Under the pieces are notes generated by a model. The model made no database searches and had not been told where the DNA came from. It saw only the letters and a program-made list of their open reading frames with translations. The position numbers and the translations under genes were made by a program. Source: Maniola hyperantus (lineage: Eukaryota; Arthropoda; Insecta; Lepidoptera; Nymphalidae). Taken from it: a DNA stretch of 64,000 nt. Below are positions 52,070 to 63,797 of this stretch, piece by piece (positions within the stretch are counted from its first letter, which is position 1; each line of letters starts with the position of its first letter). The stretch lies in the NCBI RefSeq assembly GCF_902806685.2, contig NC_048561.1, forward strand, positions 2,480,001 through 2,544,000. The letters are read 5' to 3'.

Positions 52070-52374
52070 AAATCTACGTATTTATCACACAAATCACTGA
52101 ACTCAGTTCTTTAACCAACATCGAATTACGAATGTAAACTCATGGGCAAAATAAAAAATCACACAATAGAACAGATGTTTTACAAAAGTTAACTAGCGGC
52201 CATATTGCTAAACCCTCGACGACGCAGTGGTTAAATATTTTGACAAATGGTTTGATATGTGACAATTTGTTAAGCTAACTATGTCTCAAAAAACGCATTT
52301 TACGGAAATGTAACTATTTGTTGCAATTTTTGACCATTGGTTGAGTTAACTATGGATCAAAAATCCCACCCTTA

Positions 52375-52960
52375 GGGACCCCAACATCTATTAACTATCC
52401 AAACTATATGCCCTGGCCAGTGCCATTTCAGCTTCGCAACCTTTTGAGCTATGTAATTTATTCTACGGTTATGTAATTAATGGAAACAAGCCACGATGCA
52501 GCGACTAGCAATGCAAGTGCGAACTCGGCTTTTGGAATATCAAACGCTAATCAAAACCAAACTGCCGATGTTTGTAAGGATTGTCGTTTTGTGTGTTGTA
52601 AGGCACGTTCGAACGCCGACCAAGCGATTATCAAGCACGAGGCCCGCGAGCGCGTGGCAGCCATGGAGCAAGGCCGCGCCTAACTTCAAGCCGGCAGAAT
52701 TTGGATTTGAAGGTACTTTTATCTTTGTTGTACACTGCCTCGTCGGTCTAGTTGCTATTCTTAAGATCATCAGGTCTCGGGTCAAAAAGTAATTACGATT
52801 TGCAGTCAATAAATTCCCAGTCGCAGCCCGTAGTAGGGAAGTTGGTGGTGTTACACCCCCGTACCTGCCTTGGAAAGCACGTGGAACCGTTTGTGCCTGA
52901 TCTCTCTTTGGTTGTGTCAGATTGCCGTCTCATCGGTTTATATGAATGAGAAAATAGAGA
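52375..52960. other. Unassigned, small ORFs only
   Basis: Two overlapping plus-strand ORFs (52480-52683, 52496-52792) have no motif I recognise. One has CKDCRFVCCKARSNAD, a cysteine cluster that may be chance. Confidence 0.3.
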
Positions 52961-53272
52961 ATGCACCTAGAGACCCTCCTTGAACTTTGGACATTAATTA
53001 CCTCAAAATGCCCATCTCGGTTCCCCACTTTGCTCCGGTATATGGGGATAAGTGGGGAAAATGCCACTTTTAGTATTATTGCTCATAGGTCCAAAATTTA
53101 CATGATTAAATTGAATGTTAAACCGGACATGCCGCCCACCAAAAGGGCTCTAAGAGACCTGGCTGACCTGGCTCTAGCCAGGTCAGCCAGCATCACGTAC
53201 ATTCGAGATGATAAACTTGTTAAGCCCAGCATTCGAAAGGAAAGGTACACAGGTATAAGAAGGTTCAATTAA
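52961..53272 (+). other. Unassigned 103-codon ORF
   Basis: The frame contains FSIIAHRSKIYMIKLNVKPD, TKRALRDLADLALARSASIT and RDDKLVKPSIRKERYTGIRR. It looks like real protein sequence by composition, but I cannot place it. A perfect 14-bp-arm hairpin (53159-53190) falls within the repeated LADLA codons. It is likely the tail of an ORF from a mobile element. Confidence 0.35.
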
Positions 53273-53923
53273 TAAGAAAATTAATTAACTGAAGCATAAC
53301 TTCTCTGAGAAATTACAAGACCACCTAAGGTACCTGATACAAATAAGGCCTATGCTCAATTAAAGCCTGGAGTGCCGAAAAGTCGATTAAAATACATTTA
53401 CATCAAAAATACTTCACACACACATAGCCGACAGCTCCACGGACCGGCAAACAGTGCGCGAGCGGCCCGCTCGCGTTCACAGCGACAGCGGAGGCCGATC
53501 GTTTGCGAAGAACGGGCGTTTTCATGGCGCGTTATTAATTTATCGTAATTTCTATCGAGTTTTAATGCATTTTATTGTGTAGTTTGGTTTTTGGACATAA
53601 ATCAGCTGCCATATATTGACCGAGAAAACCTCTTCACAAAGCTTTACTGCCGCCCCAATCTACTTGCATCGATAGACAAGGAGCTACTGTGTACGCACAG
53701 GAACCCATTGGACGTAGCATATGCCCTCAGCGAAGTGTATGAGGGCATATAGTCGTCCAATACTAGGATGCGTTCCCTGGAGCTGAAGCGGTACTATGAG
53801 TCAATAAAACACTTGGCTCACAAGATAAAAGTATATTACAAATCACAATCATTTGAATTACATAGGCACGAGGTAAATTATGTTAACGCGGCAGGGCTCG
53901 GGACGAGCTCGCTGTCTTGCGTG
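53273..53923. other. Unassigned, GC-rich patch, likely Gypsy LTR remainder
   Basis: 53430-53530 is GC-rich ('agtgcgcgagcggcccgctc'). A hairpin 'atatgccctca' / 'tgagggcatat' lies at 53720-53750. Joined across the LTR element 2 insertion to 58366, it should be continuous with the end of the Gypsy fragment on minus. The CGTG at 53920-53923 is the target site. Confidence 0.35.
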
Positions 53924-55115
53924 TGTGAGATTTATGGTAAAAAGAAGAGAAGTTAAGACAGTGGGCTTTAATAGTGATGGCTAATAACATCTAATGATGA
54001 CTAATAAAAGTTATCATCTATCAATTATTTGAAATGTAGGTAGTTGTAAATTTTGTCAGGTAAGGCTAAGTAATTAAAATTCAAGCAAAGCATCTGCTGT
54101 GTTATTATAAAGTTAGAATCCTAATCCTCTAACTGGTTTCTATAATAATTAGTAGCTAATAACCTAGTGTATACTTTTATCTCAATGTATAAAATAAATA
54201 GCTAAAGAGGGTAGGTTATAAATACAGAAGTAAAACCAACCAAGTCGAATAATAATTAATCATTTATTGAAAGATCTTTAATACTTTAATCTTTATAGAC
54301 CTATCTGTATTTTGTTGTATTTCTCAGCATAGGTCTATTTCATATTAAAATGAATCTACCACCCGTTTCCAAAGGTGTTTCGTTGTGTAGAAGAAAGGGC
54401 AAACAAACTACACAACACACATCTTTTAAAAGCATTACAACATTACATTATATTTAAAACATATTTGGTACATGGTTATAACAAATAAACATTAAAAGGC
54501 AAGTGATTACATACATTACAATTTACAATAAAATATAAGAATACTTAACTTTAGATAAACCGCCGGCCTCGTTTGCTCTGGGCTGGAGAACCTCACCATT
54601 CAATTATAATAATTAAACCGTCATTGTTGTTAACACAAGGATTGAACTAACACCGAATCAATTTCACTTGGAGACTGTACGATACTGTGGCTCCTCTGTC
54701 GAGGTAGCTACTTTTATATCTTCCCATCGCAAAAACAGGCGGACGTCGACCATCACATGACATTTTTAATAATTATTTATGTTGGTACAATGGTAGGTAC
54801 CATTGTACCAACATTGAGATTGTTGACATTATTATTAATTTACTTAAATAATATTATTTGCAACATGTATTGACGGTTTACCTATTATTGTTTTACTACA
54901 TTAATTAATGACATAATATAATTGATGATTTACATTACAATAAGATACTATTAAATCATAACCTTTCGGGCTGGGTAACATTGACGTTGTATCCTGTCAC
55001 GGCATAACGATTCTGTTCAAAATATTACTACAAATATTTATTTTAGACTCCAAGTTTATGATTAGATAAATTTTAGCATAATAATCATGGCTATATTTTT
55101 AATCGTGATATGACA
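53924..55115 (-). repeat. LTR element 2, 3' LTR
   Basis: It holds a near-perfect hairpin 'atgttggtacaatggta' / 'taccattgtaccaacat' at about 54778-54813. It has TG...CA ends on the minus strand. Confidence 0.9.
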
Positions 55116-57169
55116 CGGCCATGCTGATAAGTACTTCGCTCCCGAAGTACATAGGGAAAAACAGAAGGGGAGAAAAAAAAAGAAGAAGAAAGATCTAGCT
55201 AAAAGCTACAAAAAAAAAAATATCTGTAAGCTAAAAAAATATCTATAAGCTACAGCTAACTAACCAGTTGCTACCCCCTCTCGGTCCTCCCACCTGCTGT
55301 GCGTGTAGATCTAGACCGAGAGGGTCAACAACCCCAGCAGACTTTTTGCCTCCGTCCTTTATTGCAGGGTACCTATTCCCCTGCTGGTGGGACATAACGG
55401 CAAAGCAACAGGGCAGGACACCAGCAGCCTAACTCCCTAACTGGCTGCACCCCATAAATAGGGTCTTGTACTAGACTCTTGCCTAGTAAAGACTGTACGC
55501 TAGCGCCGTCCGAACAAGTCACCTAACATTACTAAACCAAAAATATATATTTTTTTTAGCATTAGTATTAGTAATGATTAGCTTGAGCAGCCCTAACTAA
55601 CTGGCCTAACCGCTGCCCGCCCATAAATGGGTCTTGTACTAGACTCTTGTCTAGTAAATACTGTACGCTAGCACCGTCCGAACAAGGCGTCTAACATTAC
55701 TAGCCTAATAATTTATTTTTTTTTTTTTGCGTTAGTACTAGTAATGATTAGCTCCAGGCAGCCTAACTACCCTGCCTAACTGTCTGTCCGCCCATAAATG
55801 GGTCTTGTACAAGACTCTTGTCTAGTAAATACTGTACGCTAGCACCGTCCGAACAAGGCGTCTAACATTACCAGACCAAAAAAAAAGAAGATAATATATC
55901 ATTATTTTCCGTTTTCCACATAGTACAAGGTAATGATTAGCTCCAGGCAGACCTAACTCCCTTTGTTCCACTTGAGAATCCCATTTTTTTTTTTTTTTTT
56001 CTTTTTTTTTTTCTTTTTTTTTTTTGTTTGTTTTGTTTTTGTTTTCCCTTTAAGCCAATATTTTTGTTTTCTTTCCGTCATATAATTGCCATTCGGCCAT
56101 CTTGATAAGTACTTCGTTCCCGAAGTACATAGGAAAATAAAAAAAAACTGCAGCCAGTGAACAGTGGCAACAAAAGTACCGACATAAAAAAAGTAAGATT
56201 GCTCCATCCACAAAACGATATTCAATGATTCAACGTCAATGTTATTGTCATAAAAACTAGGGTAGCTAGACGTCAGACCGAAATTAGAGTAGAAGAGAAT
56301 GTTTTCCTTGTTGATTATGTTTTATAAACAAGTGTAGTGTATGTACCTCAAACCAACTCAAAACAAGAATAAATTAAAACGAGTTGTAACGTAGGTAGTT
56401 ATAAAATTAAATGTTCTGATAGCATCACTAAACAGAAAAGAAATACTTGAGTAGGCAATCTGCTTTACGTTGTTTTAAGAAAAGGAAATTAGTTGATTAA
56501 CAAAAGTTACTAGACCATCTCTTTTTAGAAAAGAAAAATAGTTGAATTATTTTAAAAAGGAGAATGAATAATTAAAATAGTTTACGTTTAAGTTACATAA
56601 ATCAAAATAGTGATTTCTTCTTGTTTTGAGTTTTAAGCAAACGGTACGATGCAATGTATCTAAAGCAAACCTACTGATTTATTCGTTATTTAGTTTCGGT
56701 ATATCATAACCTTCTAAATGATTTCACATTGTTGTATACTTTATTATAAATCGCTCGGTCAATCTGACGCCTAACTAAACTTATTCTTATCTAAATAAAT
56801 TATACCACAACACGTGGTTTATCTAACTAATTAAAATCTTTTATGATTACCCTCACAAAAACTTTTTCATAGAGACAATACCACAGAATCGTGGTTTTAA
56901 ATTTACACTTTTCTTCACACACAACGCACAAAATTGTACTTAGCTTGATCAACGACGCGACGTTTCAACCGGCGATGCCACACCAGCACCAAGTGCCGCT
57001 GACAACAGAGTTGCCCCTCGCTTTGGGATCATCGGGCACCAACATCAAGTACCCCCGACGACAGGCGGTAGCCGGTCGCTTCGAGGAGAAGCCGCATCCA
57101 TGATTGCTGAAAGCATTTGAAAAGTATTAGTATTGCGACAAGAAAAGAATTATCGTATCCCACTTCTGA
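55116..57169 (-). repeat. LTR element 2 internal region, non-coding
   Basis: 55430-55950 has three units of about 170 bp, each with 'cccataaatgggtcttgtac' and 'ctgtacgctagcaccgtccg'. A box 'cccgaagtacatagg' appears near 55143 and again near 56118. 55984-56045 is a long interrupted T tract. Short ORFs are low-complexity. The tRNA-Leu-like site is at 57155-57169. Confidence 0.85.
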
Positions 57170-58361
57170 TGAGAGATTTATGGTAAAAAGAAGAGAAGTT
57201 AAGACAGTGGGCTTTAATAGTGATGGCTAATAACATCTAATGATGACTAATAAAAGTTATCATCTATCAATTATTTGAAATGTAGGTAGTTGTAAATTTT
57301 GTCAGGTAAGGCTAAGTAATTAAAATTCAAGCAAAGCATCTGCTGTGTTATTATAAAGTTAGAATCCTAATCCTCTAACTGGTTTCTATAATAATTAGTA
57401 GCTAATAACCTAGTGTATACTTTTATCTCAATGTATAAAATAAATAGCTAAAGAGGGTAGGTTATAAATACAGAAGTAAAACCAACCAAGTCGAATAATA
57501 ATTAATCATTTATTGAAAGATCTTTAATACTTTAATCTTTATAGACCTATCTGTATTTTGTTGTATTTCTCAGCATAGGTCTATTTCATATTAAAATGAA
57601 TCTACCACCCGTTTCCAAAGGTGTTTCGTTGTGTAGAAGAAAGGGCAAACAAACTACACAACACACATCTTTTAAAAGCATTACAACATTACATTATATT
57701 TAAAACATATTTGGTACATGGTTATAACAAATAAACATTAAAAGGCAAGTGATTACATACATTACAATTTACAATAAAATATAAGAATACTTAACTTTAG
57801 ATAAACCGCCGGCCTCGTTTGCTCTGGGCTGGAGAACCTCACCATTCAATTATAATAATTAAACCGTCATTGTTGTTAACACAAGGATTGAACTAACACC
57901 GAATCAATTTCACTTGGAGACTGTACGATACTGTGGCTCCTCTGTCGAGGTAGCTACTTTTATATCTTCCCATCGCAAAAACAGGCGGACGTCGACCATC
58001 ACATGACATTTTTAATAATTATTTATGTTGGTACAATGGTAGGTACCATTGTACCAACATTGAGATTGTTGACATTATTATTAATTTACTTAAATAATAT
58101 TATTTGCAACATGTATTGACGGTTTACCTATTATTGTTTTACTACATTAATTAATGACATAATATAATTGATGATTTACATTACAATAAGATACTATTAA
58201 ATCATAACCTTTCGGGCTGGGTAACATTGACGTTGTATCCTGTCACGGCATAACGATTCTGTTCAAAATATTACTACAAATATTTATTTTAGACTCCAAG
58301 TTTATGATTAGATAAATTTTAGCATAATAATCATGGCTATATTTTTAATCGTGATATGACA
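57170..58361 (-). repeat. LTR element 2, 5' LTR
   Basis: Copy of 53924-55115. It includes the same hairpin at about 58024-58059. It is followed by the CGTG target copy at 58362-58365. Confidence 0.9.
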
Positions 58362-58487
58362 CGTGCGTGCATGTTGTCGAACACGGGAATACTGAGGGGC
58401 GTCTGCGCAGGAGCGGGACGCGCCTGCGGCGGCAACCCCCCGCACCGCTGTTTCGTGCATACCTAAATGTAGCCTTACATCCCCCCC

Positions 58488-59517
58488 CTATAGTCCTGGT
58501 GGTGGCGTGGTACCACTAGGACTAGCACCTAACTTACGGGGTCGGCCCCGTTTACGTTTTTCCTGAAGCGGCGCTTGGATGTGACCAACGAAGGGAGTAA
58601 GATCAGACGAGTGGTACTTACCAATAACCTCCTGATCGCTGATTTTCTCCAGCTGAAAAGTAGCAGGACCGCACACCTGGCGCACGCGGTACGGGCCGTC
58701 GCGACGCGGCAGTAGTTTCGGCGTTTGCCCTCTGGCTGCGTCGTTGGAGCCGTGGGTCTTCAGCAGGACCAAATCACCCTCCTTATACAAAGGCGCCGGC
58801 CGTCGCCCATCATCTGCGTACTTCTTTGATTCCGCTTGCGCGCGTTCATGCACATCTCTGGCTTGGGCTAGTACATTAGCCATCTTTTTCAGGTAAGGCG
58901 TAAAGCTAGGGATGAAATTGTCTTCTTCTAAAATGGTGCGGACGTCGGTGGTGGCATCGCTAGGAGCTCGGAGTTCCCGCCCGAAGGTGAGATAAGCAGG
59001 TGAGAATCCGGTACTGGCAGTCACAGCTGAGTTCATCGCAAAGCGGATAGCGGCGAGGTGAGTATCCCACGAGGTGTGATCTCGGCCGACTAGTATAGCG
59101 AGCTGTGGCTTGAGGTCTCGATTTTTCCTCTCGATCGGGTTACTTTGTGGATGATAGAGTGGGGTGAGTGCCTGGGTGACCCCCATGGCGTGGCACGCCT
59201 GCTGCATCACGTCACTGATGAATTGAACTCCGTTATCGGAAATCACCCGGCGGCTCGTCCCGTACCTAAAGTAAATTTCGTTGATGAGAATTTTAGCACA
59301 CTCTGCGCTCGTAGCAGCTTTAAGTGCGAACAGCTCGACCCACCGACTACATACATCTTCTACTATAAAGATCCAGCGATTCCCTTCTTGGGTCTCAGGG
59401 AGAGGACCAAACAAGTCGATAGATATGACTTCGAACCTTCTCGCCGTAGCTGGCGTCTGTACTAGGCCGGAGAGCACGACACTGGGGGGCCTGGTGTGGT
59501 GCGAATGTGGTGTGTAG
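58488..59517 (-). pseudogene. Gypsy integrase C-terminal half with AT-hook-like tail
   Basis: The open frame encodes FEVISIDLFGPLPE (first D), RRVISDNGVQFI (second D), HPQSNPIERKNR (E), a GPY/F-like region (RRDGPYRVRQV) and a KRKRGRPRKLG tail that looks like an AT hook. It ends at a stop by 58488, soon followed by a TGTAAGGCTACA that may begin its LTR. Upstream, at 59517, it is cut by the BEL LTR. Protease, RT and RNase H are therefore absent. The frame has no internal stop. Confidence 0.88.
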
Positions 59518-60154
59518 TGTTATGTTTCGGTGTGCGTGGAGCGCCTGGTCGTGTGATGTCTGGAAATTCGGAAAGTAAATTATTATATTTAGAGTCGCCA
59601 GTCACTACCTGTTGGGGCAAGTTCGAGTTCTTCCCGAACTTGACGAATGAGTTTAGGGGTTTTAATCACTGGGTTTTGGGGAATCTTATTAGTGGACTGT
59701 ATAGGTTTTGACAAGGTTTCGAGAGCTCCCTGCTTCCCTTTGCTAGACAATCTCTCCCCATGAACCTGCAGACACCTCTAAATAGATAATACCACCTACC
59801 TTTGAAAGTCTGCAGCTTTCCGTGTGTGATCTCACTAGGTCCGCCTTTCGTAGCACTGTCCGTCCCACGACGAGCAGTTAGACACCAAACTTGCACAATG
59901 TTAACGATGAGTGGTCGAATTTATGGTAGTCGCGGCGATGCGGCCATGTTTGTGGTTTTGGCATACGAGCGGCGTGCGTGCTTCGCGCCGATTTGAGACA
60001 CACTGGCGCCTGGCGGCCGTTGCGTGCGCTGGCGCCACAATCGTTTGATCCGCAAAGATGCGCGGAATGGTTAGGCGGTAAAAATCTACTTTGAAGATAC
60101 CTACATTTTCATGAGGTTTGAAATTATCCGCAAAGCAGGGAACATTTCCGAACA
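59518..60154 (-). repeat. Probable LTR of the BEL/Pao element
   Basis: On the minus strand it begins TGTTCGGAAATG just after a purine-rich GGTGGGCGG and ends AAACATAACA where Gypsy coding resumes. About 637 bp. The other LTR is outside the window, so the limits rest on TG...CA ends and on the coding junction only. Confidence 0.6.
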
Positions 60155-60306
60155 CCGCCCACCGTTAAAATGTAATTTTAACCGGACTCAAAATTAAAGA
60201 GAGAATTGTGAAACTGAATTTAAGAATTTGGTAATAACGAAAGAAAAGTTAACTAAACTTAAAACGAATCTTAAACTAAGAGAATAATTAGTAAACGAAA
60301 TCCAAA
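60155..60306 (-). other. BEL 3' non-coding region with polypurine tract
   Basis: Between the pol stop at 60307 and the LTR; AT-rich, ending in a purine-rich tract on the minus strand. No gene. Confidence 0.5.
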
Positions 60307-63300
60307 TTAAATAGAGAGAGGTAATGGAGACGACCTATGAACAGGTCGTTTCAGAAAACCTTGTTGAGTTTTGAGAGTAACGGAGCGAATGACACCATCC
60401 TTAGAAGGATTTACTTCGGAAACCCGATCTAATTCCCACTGTAGTGGAGGTAAGTTAGGGTCATTGACGAGAACTAACGTCCCGACTTGAAGGTTTTCAA
60501 TCGGCTTCGTCCGTTTGTTCCACTGTTGAAGCGTGTACGAATATTGAATGCGTGAAACTTGCATAGAACGATTCGAAAATCCACGCTGATCTGAAATTAT
60601 AGTTTTAAGTTTCCAAATAGCATTAAACTTTGTCAGGACCGGTCCTGCATAGTCTACTGCAACTTTAGAAAAGAGTCTGATTTGCACGCGAGCCGAAAGC
60701 AAATCAGTAATTTTAGATTCGAAAAAGATTACCCGACGACGATAATATTTGAAACAGTGGAAAATTATTCTTTTGCCAATTTGTTTAGTGCAGATAATCC
60801 AATAATTGACTGTAAACGAAATTAATGTGGCTCGTAAGCCCGAATGCAAATTAGTTTTATATGCGAAAGAAACGAAAAGATGATTAAAATGATTTTCAGA
60901 ACATAATACGAAATAGTTTTTCCGATAGTCGAAATCCGAGTTAGATTTTCGACCGCCCACCCTGAGGAGAACCGGCTGGTCGACGAATGGGTTTCTAATG
61001 TCACTTGGAACCTCTGCACCCCAGTGACCGTGAGCTAACCAAAGTTCTCGAATAAGAACTTCAGCAGCAACGATATTCGGGATCAAAGAGCCGAGGGGGT
61101 CGGAAATGCGTATAATTTCTGACGAAAGTATACGATCTGTCACCCTGTCGGACAGAGGTTCATCGTGAGACGAAAACACGTCCTCTAGAGGCTGCGTGGC
61201 TAGACTCAGGACCTTAACCGAACTGTCTTCAACTGAGGAAACTGTTGAAGGCTCAACGTCTTTAGTTACATCTGAAAGACGCTGCAAACGTGTAAAACTG
61301 TTCGAGTACTGCTTGTGAAGTTTGAATTCATATCTCATAAGCAGAGCGAAACGTTGATTTTGGAGACAAAAAGTGAGTTCAATCGAATCTGAACCACTTA
61401 GAATGTTATCCATATAGGACAATCGACGAATAAATTCAGCAGCCTCGGAATCTTCCGATTGAGGATCCGAAACTAATTGCGAAAGTAAACGAATAGCTAA
61501 GAATGGCGACGACGAAAAACCGTTCGTAGCTTTCCCCAATCGAAAGACTTGAGGATTTCGAATGGCACCTGAAACAGGTGCTGTAAGGCCAGAATCTGCC
61601 GTACAATCCGAACACGAATTACAAAGCTGCTCATCAGGAACAAAACGACGCTCCATCGAAATGGAGCCTTTAAGCGCTAATGAACACAGCTTATCGAATT
61701 GTGGCTCAGTTTCCCGAATTGGAAGTGAGACCACAAATTTGCTGGACGTCAACCGTTCGTGTGTTCGACCGAATGTCTCTTCACACAGTTGATCGTCAGC
61801 TGAAGACAAAACGAATTTATCTGGGGTCGATTCTGATTCCCAGACTTTACGAATAATATTATCAAGACTGTTCTCTTGCTGTGAAACGACGAAAGACGAA
61901 ACATTTGTTTTCGAGTTTTTATTACGGACGAATCTTTGGTCAACTTTTCCGATGACAAGCCAACCAAGTGAACTAGAAATGGCCATTGGAGTTCCAATTG
62001 GTCCCCGAAGTGGTTGTCCGACGAAAATATCATCATAGATATCTCCTCCTAGAAGAATATCTACTGACGACGGCGAATTAAAATTAGGATCAGCAAGACG
62101 CAAATGTTGTATATGAGACCACGATTCTATCTCGATAAAGTTCGAAGGTTTAGCTGACGTGATGTTTTTCAAAATCAATGCACGAAGAGCTAACTCTAAG
62201 CCAGGACCGGTGTGTGATTTAATCACCGAAGTTACGAATCCTGTCGAACAAGTAGTTAAATCGCCGATGCCTTGAATAGGCGTGCCTAACTTGCTGCGAG
62301 TTAAACCAAGACGCGTTACCAAATCGTCGGTGACAAAGGAAGCTTCAGAACCTGGATCAACTAGAGCTCGAGCACGAATAAATTTACCTGAAGAATTGCG
62401 AATTAAAACGATAGCTGTCGAAATCAGGACTGTATGTTGATTAGAAATCGCATCAGTTGAGTGTAACGAGACAACATTAACTGATTCACTCGAAGACTGA
62501 TCCGGTTTTTCTTGGGCTTCTGAAGGCTGATCAGATTCTGATCGAACTTCTGATGGTTCTCTAGAAGTACTCGCATAATGCAACATCGAACAGTGATGAG
62601 AAGCATCACAAACTGAGCAATGAATTTTAGCGCATGCTATATTAGGATCGTGCACGGGCTTTAGGCATCTGAGACATATCCCTTTTTCTTTCGCGAACAT
62701 GAATCTATCGTAGGGTTTCTTTTTCTTGAAAGCAGCACATGAAAATAATGAATGCGACCCTCGATTACATAACACGCAAGCTTTAGATTTGAACGAATTA
62801 GAATTTGATTCCGTCGAATTATTGGAATCTGAAGAAGTAACGAATGACGAAGTAGTGCGAGATCTATCTTTCAGTATCGAGGAACGAGACGAATCAAAAC
62901 GGGAGGTTGGGCGCGAACTTTCCCAAGCAACAATTTCACGATTTAAAAATTCTTGAAGCTCACAAAATCTCGGAAGTGAGTTCGTAGGAATAGATTTATC
63001 AAATTCACGACGTGTGTCGGGATCTAATTTTCTGTATAACATATGGTACAATACGAAGTCCCACTCGTCTATCGGAAAACCCATTGAATCTAGGGCGCCG
63101 ATATTCTCTAAAAAACCACTGAGGATAGTCCGCAGTCCTGAAGCACTAGGCGAAGTTAAATTTGGGAGTTTATACAATGCATCCATATGTTGCATGGCGA
63201 TTAAGCGGTCGTTTTTATAATTGTATTCCAAAATGCTCCATGCTTTTTTATAGTTACTACTGATGATTGACATCCCTTTTAATAATTTGCTTGCATCACC

Positions 63301-63797
63301 ACGAAGATACGATAGCAAATATTGAAATTTAGCTACGTCCGAAAGATCCTTATTTTTATCAATCAGCGATATAAACAGATCACTAAACGAATTCCACTGT
63401 TTATAATCACCCGAAAATGAAGGAATTGATAATGGTGGCAATTGACTTGCTTTTTGTCTGGCTGTAAATTTTGAGGACTTTCCGATTTAGAAATCGGTTC
63501 CTCTAAACCGAATTTTATACTCATGATTTCTCGAATTAAATCATTAAAAGCCGCACGAGTTTTGCTATGTTCAGGACTCAAAGCTTTTGTACTTTCAAGT
63601 TCTAAATTCTCGAGAGATGATTGAATTAGTTCGAATTGGTCTTGTATACTAGTGAGTCCCGTACAAGACACCATAAATTTGCGATAAGAAATAGCATTAG
63701 AATCTGCTTCCATTCCTAGCTGAATTATCGTATTCAGTTCTTGTTCTATGCATCCTCTCCTATGCATCAAACGTGTGTACTCATTTGATTCAGTCAT
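60307..63797 (-). pseudogene. BEL/Pao Gag-Pol, internally deleted
   Basis: The Gag start is the ATG at 63797; a frameshift near 63470 leads to an open 1,044-codon frame to 60307. Visible: Gag core with PPLSIPSFSGDYKQW, CCHC-type knuckles (CVLCNRGSHSLFSC, CLRCLKP...C), and an aspartic protease-like ARALVDPGSEASFV plus GWLVIG. Then come only scraps: RT palm with YMDNILSG instead of YVDDIL, an H2C2/integrase entry with VAVDYAGPV, and the BEL C-terminal domain (VLVNDPNLPPLQWELDRV). Most of RT, RNase H and the integrase core is gone, yet the frame is uninterrupted. A full BEL pol would be about 700 codons longer. Confidence 0.9.

Larger units (their letters stand above)
50104..52371. mobile_element. 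PIF/Harbinger element 2, 2.3 kb
   Basis: Ends GGGTCGGTTTTTTGATCCGT at 50104 and complement of GGGTGGGATTTTTGATCCAT at 52371 are diverged inverted repeats. TTA flanks both (50101-50103, 52372-52374). Sub-terminal 'actatagttagtattaact' type motifs repeat on both sides. It carries a transposase on minus and the end of a Myb/SANT-like partner on plus. Confidence 0.9.
53924..58361 (-). mobile_element. Non-autonomous LTR element 2 (LARD-like)
   Basis: Two 1,192-bp LTRs (53924-55115 and 57170-58361) are the same length and nearly identical; the third base differs (TGTGAG versus TGAGAG). CGTG flanks both ends. Adjacent to the right LTR, minus-strand TCAGAAGTGGGATAC is the same tRNA-Leu-like primer site as in LTR element 1, so this element reads right to left. 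The 2.05-kb interior lacks any Gag or Pol. It sits beside the 3' end of the Gypsy integrase fragment. Confidence 0.92.

Noticed and set aside
53159..53190. Hairpin as a terminator or regulatory site
   Set aside because: It lies inside an ORF with repeated LADLA codons and there is no prokaryote-like context; a repetitive codon pattern suffices.
55953..56225. Lys-rich ORF in LTR element 2
   Set aside because: Generated by the T tract at 55984-56030 read on the other strand.
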